Assembly (NCBI GenBank): GCA_025456085.1
Contig: JALOLF010000020.1
Location: 1 to 43,971 of the forward strand
Origin: Acidimicrobiales bacterium
GTDB lineage: Bacteria; Actinomycetota; Acidimicrobiia; Acidimicrobiales; Acidimicrobilacustridaceae
Length of the DNA stretch: 43,971 bases
Direction of reading: 5' to 3'
The position numbers and the translations under genes were made by a program. The stretch's first letter is position 1; each line of letters begins with the position of its first letter. The notes under the pieces are model-generated. The model was not told the origin of the DNA. It did no database searches and was given only the letters and a program-made list of their open reading frames with translations. Positions 24,288 through 32,629 of this stretch are shown one piece after another.

Positions 24288-25220
24288 ATGGCTTCGGTGG
24301 CGGTGGTGGGGCCCGGTGCGATCGGGGGGTGGTTCGCCGCCCAGCTGCTCGCCGTCGGCCGGGACGAGGTGGTGCTGTGCGGGCGCCGCCGGTTCGACGA
24401 GCTCGTCCTCGACGAGGACGGGACGTGCCGGCGCCACCCGGTCCGGGTGCTCACGGAACCCGGCGGCGGGAGGCCGGCGGCGCCGGTCGACGTCGTGCTC
24501 CTGGCGGTGAAGGCCCACCAGACCGCGGCGGCCGCACCCTGGCTGGAGGTCCTGGTGGGACCGGCGACGACCGTCGCCGTGCTCCAGAACGGGGTGGAGC
24601 AGGTGGACCGGGTGCGGCCCTTCGTGCACCCGGACGCCGCGATCGTGCCCGCCGTCGTGTACTGCGGGGCCGAGTCGCCCGAGCCCGGTCACGTCGTGCA
24701 CCGCACCAACGGCTTCCTCATCGTGCCCGACGACGGGGCGGGTCGGCGGCTCGCCACGCTCTTCGAGGGCACGGGGGCCGAGGTCCGCCGCAGCGGGCGG
24801 TGGCTCGACTCGGCCTGGATGAAGCTGTGCTCCAACGTGGTGGCCAACGGCCTCACCGCCCTCACCGGTCGGCGCATGGAGGTGTTCGGTCGACCCGACG
24901 TCGCCGAACAGGTACGCCGTCTGGCCGGGGAGTGCGTCGCCGTGGCCAGGGCGGAGGGCGCCGAGATCGACGACGGCTTCCCCGACCTGCTGGCCGAGGG
25001 GCTGGCCCGCATGCCCGGTCACGCCGGCACGTCGATGCTCTACGACCGTCTCGCAGGTCGGCCCCTCGAGTACGACGCCATCCACGGCGCGGTGGTGCGG
25101 GCCGCCCGACGCCACGGCATCGACGTGCCCCTGCACGACCTGCTGGTCTGCGTGCTCGCCGCCCTCGGTGAGCCTGCCGGGGGCCGGAGCCCGACCACGA
25201 CCGGAGGAGTCCGATCATGA
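24288..25220 (+). CDS. Ketopantoate reductase (PanE/ApbA)-family protein
   Basis: A 310-residue two-domain NAD(P)H-dependent reductase. The nucleotide fold starts at residue 4, 'VAVVGPGAIGGWFAAQL' (GxGAIG motif). It is followed by 'VVLCGRRRFDEL', 'LAVKAHQTAAAAPWL' with the conserved Lys, and 'VAVLQNGVEQ' (the family QNG). The C-terminal helical domain has 'DSAWMKLCSNVVANGLTALTG' with the catalytic Lys and Asn, and 'TSMLYDRLAGRPLEYDAIHGAVV'. Classical PanE reduces 2-dehydropantoate to pantoate for CoA, but many actinobacterial paralogues act on other 2-oxo acids. ATGA overlap with a GH3 beta-glucosidase argues for a specialised substrate. ATG 24288 is fixed by the fold start and the upstream TACGAT. 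Confidence 0.87.
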   Translation: MASVAVVGPGAIGGWFAAQLLAVGRDEVVLCGRRRFDELVLDEDGTCRRHPVRVLTEPGGGRPAAPVDVVLLAVKAHQTAAAAPWLEVLVGPATTVAVLQNGVEQVDRVRPFVHPDAAIVPAVVYCGAESPEPGHVVHRTNGFLIVPDDGAGRRLATLFEGTGAEVRRSGRWLDSAWMKLCSNVVANGLTALTGRRMEVFGRPDVAEQVRRLAGECVAVARAEGAEIDDGFPDLLAEGLARMPGHAGTSMLYDRLAGRPLEYDAIHGAVVRAARRHGIDVPLHDLLVCVLAALGEPAGGRSPTTTGGVRS

Positions 25221-27661
25221 GCGAGCCCGTCGACGACGTCCTGGCGCGCCTGCTCGGCGAGCTGACCCGCGCCGAGAAGTGCGCTCTCGTGGTCGGGGCG
25301 ACCATGTTCACCGTCAACGGTTGCGAGCGCCTGGGTATCCCCGAGTGGGGCTGCAGCGACGGCCCGGTCGGTGTGCGCGGTCGTGGCTTCGGCGGGGGTC
25401 TCCTGCTCCCGGGGCCGACCGCCCAGGCGGCCATGTGGGACGAGGCGCTGCTGCACGAGCTGGGCGCCGCCGTGGGTGACGAGGCCCGCGACCGCAACGT
25501 GGCGCTGGTCCTCGCCCCGACCGTCAACATCCAGCGGGTGCCCCTGGCGGGGCGCACCTTCGAGTGCTTCAGCGAGGACCCCTTCCTCTCCGCCCGGGCT
25601 GCCGTGGCCTTCATCACCGGCGTGCAGTCCCGACGGGTGGGGGCCTGCGTGAAGCACTACGTCGCCAACGAGCAGGAGCACCAGCGTCACACGATCTCCT
25701 CGGAGCTCGACGAGCGGACCCTGCGCGAGATCTACCTGCCACCCTTCGAGGCCGCCGTGCGCGACGCCGGGGTTCGCTCGGTGATGGGTGCCTACAACTT
25801 CGTGAACGGCGTGCACGCCTGCGCCCATCACGGGCTGCTCGTCGACGTGCTCAAGCGGGAGTGGGGCTTCGAGGGCTTCGTCGTGTCGGACTGGGCCGCC
25901 GTCAAGGACACCGTCGGTCCGGCCGTGGGGGGCATGGACCTGGAGATGCCCGGCTCCGGTGCGCACTGGGGTGACGGGCAGCTCGAGGCCGCGGTGGCGT
26001 CGGGGGCCGTGGCCGACGCCGACCTCGACGACAAGGTCCGGCGCGTCCTGGGCTTCCTCGACTGGTGCGGGGTGCTGGGCGCGGCCACCGATCACACCGA
26101 GACCGTCGTCGACCGGCCCGAGCACCGCGCCCTGGCCCGCCGGGCCGCGGCCGCGGCCATGGTGCTGGTGCGCAACGAGCCCGTGCCCGGCAGCGGGCCG
26201 GTGCTGCCCCTGGACCTGTCGGCGCTGCCGTCGCTGGCGCTCGTCGGGCCGGGCGCCGCGCACACGGCCCTGCGTGGGGGCGGTTCGGCGAACATGGTCC
26301 CCAACCACGAGACCACCGTGCTCGAGTCGCTGCGGGCACGCGCGCCGGCGGGCCTCGACGTACGCCACGCGCCGGGCCCCTCGCTGCGCCGCACCGCCGA
26401 CGACGTGCCCCGCGACTGGTGGGGGGACGCGGGGCTCGCGGTGGAGCTCTTCGCCGGCACCGCCTGCGACGGCGAGCCCGTCGCCGTGCAACGACGTCGC
26501 AGCGCGTTCAACGTGTGGTTTCCGGCCAACTTCCCCGCCGGGGTCGAGACCCTGTCGGTGCGCCTCAGCGGCACGCTCACCCCCGACCGCTCGGGGCGCC
26601 ACCGCATCGTTCCCTCCGGCTACGGCACGGTACGGCTCCGGGTCGACGGCGAGCTCGTCGCCGACAACGTCGGGCCGAGCTTCTCGGGTCAGATGGCCGA
26701 CCGGGCCGGTGTGGCCTGGCTGGAGCTCGAAGCGGGCCGGCGCTACGAGGTCGTGCTGGAGCACACCCCGGCCGACGGTGGCCAGCAGCTCGTGCTGACC
26801 CGTCTGGGCGTCGAGCTCGACGAGGCTCCCGCCATCGACCCCGTCGAGGAGGCCGTCGTCGCTGCGGCCGCGTGCGACGTGGCCGTGGTGGTGGTCGGCT
26901 CGAACGCCGAGTGGGAGTCGGAGGGCCGCGACCGGGACACCCTGACGCTCCCGGCCGACCAGGACGAGCTGGTGCGGCGGGTGGCGGGCGCCAACCCCCG
27001 CACCGTGGTGGTGCTCAACTGCGGTGCTCCGGTGGCGCTGCCCTGGCTGCACGACGTCCCGGCCGCCCTCCTGGCCTGGTACCCGGGCCAGGAGGGCGGC
27101 GACGCCGTCGTCGACGTGCTGTGCGGCGAGGCGGATCCCGGCGGTCGCCTGCCGACCACGTGGCCCGTGCGGCTGGAGGACACGCCGGCGTTCACCGACT
27201 ACCCGGGCGAAGCGGGCGTCGTGCGCTACGGCGAGGGGATCTTCGTCGGCTACCGGTGGTACGACGCCCGGGACATCGAGCCCCTGGTGCCGTTCGGCCA
27301 CGGCGGCTCGTTCACCACGTTCTCGTGGGGCGATCCGCTCGTCGACGGCACGGCGCCGGAGCTCGCGGTGTCGGTCGCGGTGACCAACACCGGTGACCGG
27401 GCCGGTAGCGAGGTGGTCCAGTGCTACCTGGCGCCGCTCGACCCGCCCGTGGCTCGTCCGCCCCAGGAGCTGGTGGGCTTCGCCAAGCTCCACCTCGCCC
27501 CAGGCGAGACCGGCCGGGCCGAGATGACGGTCGGTGCCCGCGCCTTCGCCCGGTGGGACCCCGGGATCCACGACTGGGTGGTGGACCCCGGTCGCTACGA
27601 GCTGCGCCTGGGGGCCTCGTCCCGTGACGTGCGAGCGGTCCTCCCCGTCGTCGTCACGTAG
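25217..27661 (+). CDS. Glycoside hydrolase family 3 beta-glucosidase with PA14 insert
   Basis: An 814-residue enzyme without a signal peptide, so probably cytoplasmic. Residues 1 to about 290 are the GH3 barrel, with 'FECFSEDPFLSARAA', 'KHYVANEQEHQRH' and the nucleophile Asp in 'GFVVSDWAAV'. The C-terminal alpha/beta domain begins near 310 and is interrupted at about 395-530 by a PA14-type insert ('FNVWFPANFPAGVETLSVR...SGRHRIVPSGYG'). It resumes at 'DVAVVVVGSNAEWESEGRDR', which contributes the acid/base loop. A fibronectin-III-like end domain (from about 715, 'LAVSVAVTNTGDRAGSEVVQCYL') completes the family layout. Such enzymes cleave beta-glucosides or related aryl or oligosaccharide substrates; PA14 inserts often narrow specificity. 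ATG 25217 overlaps the PanE-like stop. Confidence 0.93.
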   Translation: MSEPVDDVLARLLGELTRAEKCALVVGATMFTVNGCERLGIPEWGCSDGPVGVRGRGFGGGLLLPGPTAQAAMWDEALLHELGAAVGDEARDRNVALVLAPTVNIQRVPLAGRTFECFSEDPFLSARAAVAFITGVQSRRVGACVKHYVANEQEHQRHTISSELDERTLREIYLPPFEAAVRDAGVRSVMGAYNFVNGVHACAHHGLLVDVLKREWGFEGFVVSDWAAVKDTVGPAVGGMDLEMPGSGAHWGDGQLEAAVASGAVADADLDDKVRRVLGFLDWCGVLGAATDHTETVVDRPEHRALARRAAAAAMVLVRNEPVPGSGPVLPLDLSALPSLALVGPGAAHTALRGGGSANMVPNHETTVLESLRARAPAGLDVRHAPGPSLRRTADDVPRDWWGDAGLAVELFAGTACDGEPVAVQRRRSAFNVWFPANFPAGVETLSVRLSGTLTPDRSGRHRIVPSGYGTVRLRVDGELVADNVGPSFSGQMADRAGVAWLELEAGRRYEVVLEHTPADGGQQLVLTRLGVELDEAPAIDPVEEAVVAAAACDVAVVVVGSNAEWESEGRDRDTLTLPADQDELVRRVAGANPRTVVVLNCGAPVALPWLHDVPAALLAWYPGQEGGDAVVDVLCGEADPGGRLPTTWPVRLEDTPAFTDYPGEAGVVRYGEGIFVGYRWYDARDIEPLVPFGHGGSFTTFSWGDPLVDGTAPELAVSVAVTNTGDRAGSEVVQCYLAPLDPPVARPPQELVGFAKLHLAPGETGRAEMTVGARAFARWDPGIHDWVVDPGRYELRLGASSRDVRAVLPVVVT

Positions 27662-27684
27662 CCGGCAGCCGATCCCGGGAGTGC

Positions 27685-28563
27685 CTACGACCGGGCCCAG
27701 GCCACGAGGGTGTCGATCCAGTCGCCGTGATGGGACTCGTCGAGGAAGTGGCCTTCGCCGGCGTAGACCGTGAGGTGTGCCCCGGGGATCCGTCCGGCCA
27801 CGGAGCGGGCGAGGTCCACCGGAGCGGCCTCGTCGCGGTCGCCGTGCCACAGCTGCACCGGGACGCGCACGTCGGTGGGGGAGAACCCCCAGGGACCGAG
27901 GGAGGCCAGGATCTCCTCGGTCACGGTGTCGGGTCCACGCCGGTAGGTCGCCTCCAACAGCGCGGCCCACATCTGCCGCTGGGCGAGGAGGCCCGCCCGG
28001 TCGAGCTCCGCGGCGTCCTCGATGAAGGTGTCGAGGTAGCCCTCGGGGTCGGCGGCCCACGCCTCGGCGGTCGGGGCCAGGAAGGCGCGGACCAGCTCCC
28101 GTGCCATCCCGAGGTCGTCGCGGGCGATGGGCAGGAGCGCCTGCCAGTCGGCCGGGAGCGACGGGTCGAAGCCGGGCTCGTCGAACACGGGGCCGATCCC
28201 GCAGGCGATGCCGACGACGGCCACCCGCTCCGGCAGGGCGTACGCACAGGCCAGCGCGCTCGGTGCGCCCATCGACGCGCCGTACACGGCGAAGCGCGCC
28301 AGTCCCAGGGTGTCGGCGAGCGCAGCCACATCGGGTGCGACGTCGAGCAGTACCCGTCCGGGGTTCGGATCCGACAGCCCGAAGCCGGGCCGCTCCACCG
28401 AGAGCAGTCGAGCGCCGCGGGCCAGAAGAGCCTCGGGCGAGAGGGTGAGCGCCCGGCCGCCCGGGAGGCCGTGGCAGTGCAGGATCGGCGCGCCCGACGG
28501 GTCGCCGTGCTCGGCGTAGCCGAGACGCCGGCCGTCGGGGAGGGTCACCGTCGCCTCGCGCAT
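27685..28563 (-). CDS. Alpha/beta-fold hydrolase
   Basis: A 292-residue single-domain hydrolase. The oxyanion segment is 'ILHCHGLPGGRALT', the nucleophile elbow is 'VYGASMGAPSAL' (GxSxG near residue 103), the acid is in 'WHGDRDEAAPVD' and the His is in 'YAGEGHFLDESH'. The long cap between strands 6 and 7 contains 'RAFLAPTAEAWAADPEGYL'. The substrate is unknown: esterase, lactonase or epoxide hydrolase-like roles are all possible. ATG 28563 has a CAGGAG site upstream. The 79-base gap to the nitroreductase gene behind it has no clear TANNNT hexamer, so it may be read through from that operon or from a weak promoter. Confidence 0.88.
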   Translation of the reverse strand: MREATVTLPDGRRLGYAEHGDPSGAPILHCHGLPGGRALTLSPEALLARGARLLSVERPGFGLSDPNPGRVLLDVAPDVAALADTLGLARFAVYGASMGAPSALACAYALPERVAVVGIACGIGPVFDEPGFDPSLPADWQALLPIARDDLGMARELVRAFLAPTAEAWAADPEGYLDTFIEDAAELDRAGLLAQRQMWAALLEATYRRGPDTVTEEILASLGPWGFSPTDVRVPVQLWHGDRDEAAPVDLARSVAGRIPGAHLTVYAGEGHFLDESHHGDWIDTLVAWARS

Positions 28564-28642
28564 GTCGTCGCTCCTGTCTCGCCTCCTGCCCTTGTACGAC
28601 CGGTGCGGTGGCGCGGCAAGAGGCGATGGTCCCGCCCGGCGC

Positions 28643-29344
28643 TCAGGTGCCGGCCGGGTCGGAACGGCGGGGCGGCCCGGCCGAGGTGAAGCGGGTGCCC
28701 GGCGGGTCGACGGCCCACACCGCCGACTCGCCCCAGCCGTCCTCGAACACCAGCTCGCCGAGCGGTCGGCGCCGCACGGGCCCGTGGTGGCCGGCCGGGC
28801 GACCGAGGGTGATCACCGCCGAGATGGTGGCCTGCTCGGGCAGTCCGACGACCGCGGCCAGCTCGGCTTCCACGAACTTGTGCCACATGGTGATGACGCC
28901 GCCGTAGCCGAGATCGCGGGCGGCGAGGAGCAGGTTCTGGCACGCCGGGTAGACCGAGGCCCCCTCGGTCGGGTCGGGGTCGCGGTGGCGCAGGAGGCAG
29001 GCCAGCACGATGACCGGCGCCCGATCGACGTGGTCCACGAAGTGCTGCATGGTGCCCGCCATGCGGGCCTTGGGCGAGGACGGGTCCGCCCCGCTGCCGG
29101 CGTCGTAGCCGTCCGCAGCGCGCTTGGCGGCCCACAGCTCGCGGAATGTGCGGCCCAGCAGGGCCCGGGCCTCGACGGCCCGTGGTCCGTCGCGCAGCAC
29201 CACGAAGCGGAACGTCTGACGGTTGGAGCCCGACGGGGCGCGGCTGGCGGCGAAGAACATCCGGGCCAGGTCGTCGTCGGGGACAGGCTCGTCGCGGTAG
29301 CGGCGGATGGCCCGGGCGGTGGTGACGACGTCGACGAACTCCAT
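28643..29344 (-). CDS. Nitroreductase-family FMN protein
   Basis: A 233-residue member of the FMN-dependent nitroreductase superfamily. The N-terminal FMN block is 'TTARAIRRYRDEPVP', followed by 'APSGSNRQTFRFVVLRD'. The mid-region 'ACQNLLLAARDLGYGGVITMW' and 'EQATISAVITLGRPAG' complete the fold. Such enzymes reduce nitro groups, quinones, enones or flavins with NAD(P)H; the substrate cannot be read. A long loop between the first two blocks (KRAADGYDAGSGADPSS) is larger than in many members. ATG 29344 is 22 bases after the stop of the cupredoxin lipoprotein gene, so the two form an operon driven from 29966-29977. Confidence 0.88.
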   Translation of the reverse strand: MEFVDVVTTARAIRRYRDEPVPDDDLARMFFAASRAPSGSNRQTFRFVVLRDGPRAVEARALLGRTFRELWAAKRAADGYDAGSGADPSSPKARMAGTMQHFVDHVDRAPVIVLACLLRHRDPDPTEGASVYPACQNLLLAARDLGYGGVITMWHKFVEAELAAVVGLPEQATISAVITLGRPAGHHGPVRRRPLGELVFEDGWGESAVWAVDPPGTRFTSAGPPRRSDPAGT

Positions 29345-29366
29345 GGTTCGAGCCGGTGGACGTGGT

Positions 29367-29939
29367 TCAGGAGACGACGAGACGGCTCGCCATCCCGGCC
29401 TCGGCATGCCCGGGGACCAGGCACACCAGGGTGTAGGTGCCGGCGTCCAGGGGGATCGTCTGGTTGCAGGAGGCTCCCGGTGGCAGGGCCTCCACCTCGG
29501 CCACCAGCTCCGCCCCGTCGAGGCTCGCCTGATCGAAGCGCTCCAGCGAGCCCCGGTACACGGCGAGCTGGTGGGTCGTGGCGCCGTCGTTGCGCACCGT
29601 GAACACCACGTCGCCGGCTCCGGCCCGGGCATCGGCCTCGAGCTCGAAGTCGGCCAGGGCCACCTCGACCGAGGTGTCCTCGTCGTCCGGCGGGGCTTCA
29701 CAGGCCGCGGCCGCCTCCTCGTCCTCGGAGGTCGCTGGTCCCGGCGGGCTCGACGGATCGGAGCCGGACGTGCCCGACCCCGACGAGTCGGAGCCCGACG
29801 AGTCGGAGCCGTCGGAGGCCGTGGTGTCGCCGACGCTGCGGACGTCGGCGCCGTCGTCGTCGCTGCAGCCGACCACGCCGACGAGCGCGCACGCCGCCAG
29901 CGTCCACGCCACGAGGGTTCGCTTCGGGGATCCCGGCAC
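29367..29939 (-). CDS. Cupredoxin-like lipoprotein
   Basis: A 190-residue exported lipoprotein. A signal peptide ends at lipobox 'GVVGC' (Cys about residue 25). A low-complexity Ser/Asp/Gly linker follows ('DGSDSSGSDSSGSGTSGSD'), then an acidic stretch, then a plastocyanin-like domain (about 95-190). Possible type-1 copper ligands are His in 'TTHQLAVY' and the C-terminal set Cys-x4-His-x4-Met in 'LVCLVPGHAEAGM'. This pattern supports copper binding and electron transfer or copper sequestration at the outer face of the membrane. GTG 29939 was chosen for its strong upstream GAGGAGGA site; an in-frame ATG far upstream would run through the divergent promoter and the GGDEF gene. Confidence 0.82.
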   Translation of the reverse strand: MPGSPKRTLVAWTLAACALVGVVGCSDDDGADVRSVGDTTASDGSDSSGSDSSGSGTSGSDPSSPPGPATSEDEEAAAACEAPPDDEDTSVEVALADFELEADARAGAGDVVFTVRNDGATTHQLAVYRGSLERFDQASLDGAELVAEVEALPPGASCNQTIPLDAGTYTLVCLVPGHAEAGMASRLVVS

Positions 29940-29965
29940 CGTTCCTCCTCTCGACCGGTTCACCC

Positions 29966-29977
29966 GACGGTACCGTC
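29966..29977. promoter_or_regulatory. Palindromic bidirectional promoter (TACCGT on both strands)
   Basis: GACGGTACCGTC is a perfect 12-base palindrome in the 43-base gap between the divergent cupredoxin and GGDEF-EAL genes. It supplies TACCGT on the plus strand (29971-29976, six bases before ATG 29983, leaderless) and TACCGT on the minus strand (29972 down to 29967, followed by a leader with GAGGAGGA before GTG 29939). The two hexamers share the central TA. Confidence 0.55.
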
Positions 29978-29982
29978 TGGTC

Positions 29983-31686
29983 ATGGACGGGGCGGGGCTG
30001 TCGACGCAGTGGCCCCACCTGCGCGCCGTCCTGGAGCAGGTGACCGTGCCCATCCTGGCCTGCGACGCCGCCGGCCGGGTCACGTTCTGGAACGACGCCT
30101 TCGAGCGCTTCCACCCGGTGCCTGCGGCGGGCGCGGACGTGGCGAGCTGGTTGGAGGGCTTCCGGTTCTTCGCCGTCGACGGCGTGACGCCCCTCGCCAA
30201 CCGCGACGCGCCCATCCTGCGTTCGCTGCGGGGCGAGGTGGTGCGCGACTACGAGTACTCGGTCGTGGCCAAGAGCGGCGAGCTGCGCTTCCGGCGCGCC
30301 AACGGCCAGCAGCTCGTGGGCGACGACGGCGACGTCCTCGGCGCGGTCGTGGCGCTGCACGACATCACCGACGAGGTGCGCGTCGAGGCCGAGCTGCGTC
30401 TGCGTGCCCTGTACGACGAGCTCACCGGCCTGCCCAACCGGGCCCTGCTCGGCGACCGGATCGTGGTTGCCCTGGAGCGGGCGCGTCGGGAGGGCGAGGC
30501 CGTGGCGGTGCTGTTCGTCGACCTCGACCACTTCAAGCTGGTCAACGACGCCCTCGGGCACACGGTGGGCGACGAGCTGCTGGTCGAGGTCGCCGCCCGG
30601 CTCCGCGCCGCGGTGCGCGGCGTGGACACGGTGGCCCGCCTCGGCGGCGACGAGTTCGTCGTGCTGTGCGAGGCGCTCGACGATCTCGGCCAGGCGATGT
30701 CGGTCGGGTTGCGGGCGCTGGGTGCCCTCGACGCGCCGGTGGAGGTCGACGGGCGCGACGTGCGGGTGTCGGCCAGCATCGGCGTGGCCTTCGCCGCCGA
30801 CGGCGAGGGGACCGCCGAGCTGCTGCTGCGCGACGCGGACACGGCCATGTACGCCGCCAAGGACCGGGGCCGCAACCGCATCGAGGTCTTCGACGCCCGA
30901 CTGCGCGACCGGGTGCTGCAACGCCTGGAGATCGAGCGGGCGTTGGTGCACGCCCTGAACCGGGACGGGCTGCGCCTCGTGTTCCAGCCCATCGTCGATG
31001 CCCGCACCGGCGGGATCGTCGGCGCCGAGGCGCTGGTGCGCATGGCCGACGACCGAGGTGAGCTCGTGCCGCCCGGCGTCTTCCTGCCCGTCGCCGAGCA
31101 GGCCGGGCTCATGGACGACGTCGACCACTGGGTCCTGGGCGAGGCGGCGGCCCGAGCGGCGCGGTGGGTGGGCTCCGGTCGGCTCGGGTTCGTGGCCTGC
31201 AACGTGTCGGCCGCGCTGATCCGGCGAGGAGACCTGCTCCGGATCGTCGACGAGGCGGTGGAGCGCCACCGGCTGCCGCCGGGCGCGCTGGGCATCGAGG
31301 TCACCGAGTCGCTGCTGGTCGATGCCAGCGACGAGAACCGCTCCCTGCTGGCCGAGCTGCGGACCCGTGGTCTCCAGGTCGGCGTCGACGACTTCGGCAC
31401 CGGCTACGCGTCGCTCTCCTACCTGCGTGACTTCCCCTTCTCTTTCGTCAAGATCGACCGCAGCTTCGTGCAGGGCCTCGGCGGCGACGGTGTCGACGAC
31501 GCCATCGTGGAGGCGACCATCCGCATGGCCCATGCCCTCGGTCGCACCGTGACGGCCGAAGGGGTGGAGGAGCGCGCCCAGGCGGACCGTCTGCGCGACC
31601 TGGGTTGCGATCGCCTCCAGGGCTACCTGTTCTCCCGGCCGGTTCCGGCGCAGGCGTTCAGCGAGCTGCTCTCGACGACGTCCTGA
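29983..31686 (+). CDS. PAS-GGDEF-EAL cyclic-di-GMP enzyme
   Basis: A 567-residue soluble protein with no membrane helix. Residues about 8-125 are a PAS-like sensor ('VTVPILACDAAGRVTFWNDAFERF'). Residues about 135-295 are a GGDEF domain with the intact active site 'ARLGGDEFVVLCE', metal Asp in 'VLFVDLDHFKLVND' and 'ADTAMYAAKDRGRNR'. Residues about 310-560 are an EAL domain with intact 'GAEALVRM', 'EVTESLL', 'VDDFGTGYASL' and 'VKIDRSFV'. Both the cyclase and the phosphodiesterase may therefore be active. It would set local c-di-GMP in response to a cytoplasmic signal. ATG 29983 is six bases after TACCGT. Its last 29 bases overlap the LysR gene tail to tail. Confidence 0.94.
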   Translation: MDGAGLSTQWPHLRAVLEQVTVPILACDAAGRVTFWNDAFERFHPVPAAGADVASWLEGFRFFAVDGVTPLANRDAPILRSLRGEVVRDYEYSVVAKSGELRFRRANGQQLVGDDGDVLGAVVALHDITDEVRVEAELRLRALYDELTGLPNRALLGDRIVVALERARREGEAVAVLFVDLDHFKLVNDALGHTVGDELLVEVAARLRAAVRGVDTVARLGGDEFVVLCEALDDLGQAMSVGLRALGALDAPVEVDGRDVRVSASIGVAFAADGEGTAELLLRDADTAMYAAKDRGRNRIEVFDARLRDRVLQRLEIERALVHALNRDGLRLVFQPIVDARTGGIVGAEALVRMADDRGELVPPGVFLPVAEQAGLMDDVDHWVLGEAAARAARWVGSGRLGFVACNVSAALIRRGDLLRIVDEAVERHRLPPGALGIEVTESLLVDASDENRSLLAELRTRGLQVGVDDFGTGYASLSYLRDFPFSFVKIDRSFVQGLGGDGVDDAIVEATIRMAHALGRTVTAEGVEERAQADRLRDLGCDRLQGYLFSRPVPAQAFSELLSTTS

Positions 31687-32554
31687 GTGCCGCGGCCAGC
31701 TCGGCAGCTGCCGGGTGGGGCAGGGCGTCGGCCCGCCGCGCCACGGCCAGCCGACGGGTGACGAGGGCGGACCGGCGGGCTCGTCGCAGCGGCGCCGGTG
31801 GACGCTCGGCCTGGTTCTCGGGCAGCACCGTCCAACCGAGGCCCAGCCGGACCATCTCGCGCAGCACCTCGGGCTGGTGCGATTCCGCGACCACCTCCAC
31901 CGGCGCGCCGAGCGCGCGCAACGCCTGCTCCACGACCGAGCGGGTGTGCGAGCCGACCGGGAACAGCACCCACGGTCCCCACCGGCGAGGTTCGCCCACC
32001 CGCGCCCCGTCCGGCGCGTAGACCGCGAGCGGCTCCTCGGCCAGCGTGTGCAGCTCGATCCCGCGGGGCGCGGCGAGCGGCTCCACCACGACCGCGAGGT
32101 CGAGGGCGCCGCGTTCGAGCTGGGCCAGCAGCTCGCCCGACGGTGCCACGGCGAGGTGGAGGTCGAGGTCGGGCCGGCCCTGGCGGAAGGCGCGCAGCAC
32201 GTCGGGGTAGCGGTCGATGGCAGCGGCGTCGATCATGCCCACCCGCAGTCGACCCGAGCGACCGGCCCGCGCCGTGTCCGCCCACCGGGCGAGGTCCCGG
32301 GTGGCGGCCAGGACCCGCTGCGCGTGGGACACCACGACCCGACCCGAGTCGGTGGGCACCCGACGACGTCCGGCCGGTTCGAACAGGGTGAGCCCGAGGC
32401 GTCGTTCCAGCTCGGCCAGGCCCTGGGACAGGGCCGACGGCGACACGCCCAGCTCGACCGCCGCGGCCGCCCAGGTGGGGGCACGTACCGCGGCCTCGAG
32501 GTACTCGAGCTGCTGCACGGTGAGGTTGGGGAGCGGGAGGTCGGGATCGGCCAC
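31658..32554 (-). CDS. LysR-family transcriptional regulator
   Basis: A 298-residue LTTR. The N-terminal winged helix has 'LTVQQLEYLEAAVRAPTWAAAAVELGVSPSALSQGLAELERRLG' in family order (quoted here only to show the helix-turn-helix 'AAVELGVSPSALSQGLAEL'). The effector domain (about 90-290) begins 'GRLRVGMIDAAAIDRYPDVL', with 'GALDLAVVVEPL' and 'EMVRLGLGWTVLPE'. GTG 32554 is the start; no ATG is available. It is divergent from ino1, with an 81-base spacer holding a dyad and two direct repeats, so it probably controls itself and ino1. The inducer is unknown; inositol or an inositol phosphate is a guess. Confidence 0.9.
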   Translation of the reverse strand: MADPDLPLPNLTVQQLEYLEAAVRAPTWAAAAVELGVSPSALSQGLAELERRLGLTLFEPAGRRRVPTDSGRVVVSHAQRVLAATRDLARWADTARAGRSGRLRVGMIDAAAIDRYPDVLRAFRQGRPDLDLHLAVAPSGELLAQLERGALDLAVVVEPLAAPRGIELHTLAEEPLAVYAPDGARVGEPRRWGPWVLFPVGSHTRSVVEQALRALGAPVEVVAESHQPEVLREMVRLGLGWTVLPENQAERPPAPLRRARRSALVTRRLAVARRADALPHPAAAELAAALRTSSRAAR

Positions 32555-32571
32555 GACGGTTCAGGACTGCC

Positions 32572-32613
32572 GGCAAATCATGAAGTCCTGCTTCACTGTA
32601 CTGGCGAATCATG
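32572..32613. promoter_or_regulatory. LysR/ino1 intergenic operator candidates
   Basis: This is an AT-richer patch than its surroundings. A direct repeat GGC(A/G)AATCATG occurs at 32572-32582 and 32603-32613, offset 31 bases (about three helical turns) and identical at 10 of 11 positions. Between them lies the perfect dyad TGAAG-N5-CTTCA (32581-32595). On the minus strand TACAGT (32595-32600) is a candidate -10 for the LysR gene. The second repeat sits at the -35 region of ino1. Confidence 0.5.
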
Positions 32614-32623
32614 TGATGTGCCT

Positions 32624-32629
32624 TATGAT
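32624..32629 (+). promoter_or_regulatory. Leaderless -10 (TATGAT) for ino1
   Basis: TATGAT matches the consensus TATAAT at five of six positions and lies six bases before ATG 32636. No Shine-Dalgarno is present. No recognisable -35 is seen, which would fit a promoter needing an activator. Confidence 0.6.

Noticed and set aside
25040..28060. A frame of about 1000 codons on the minus strand opposite the GH3 gene
   Set aside because: It has only Gly/Arg/His/Gln-rich shadow sequence; the GH3 catalytic motifs on the plus strand leave no doubt.
29756..29830. Short tandem repeats in the cupredoxin lipoprotein, considered as a regulatory or CRISPR-like repeat
   Set aside because: They are in-frame codons of a Ser/Asp/Gly linker; there are no spacers and no non-coding context.
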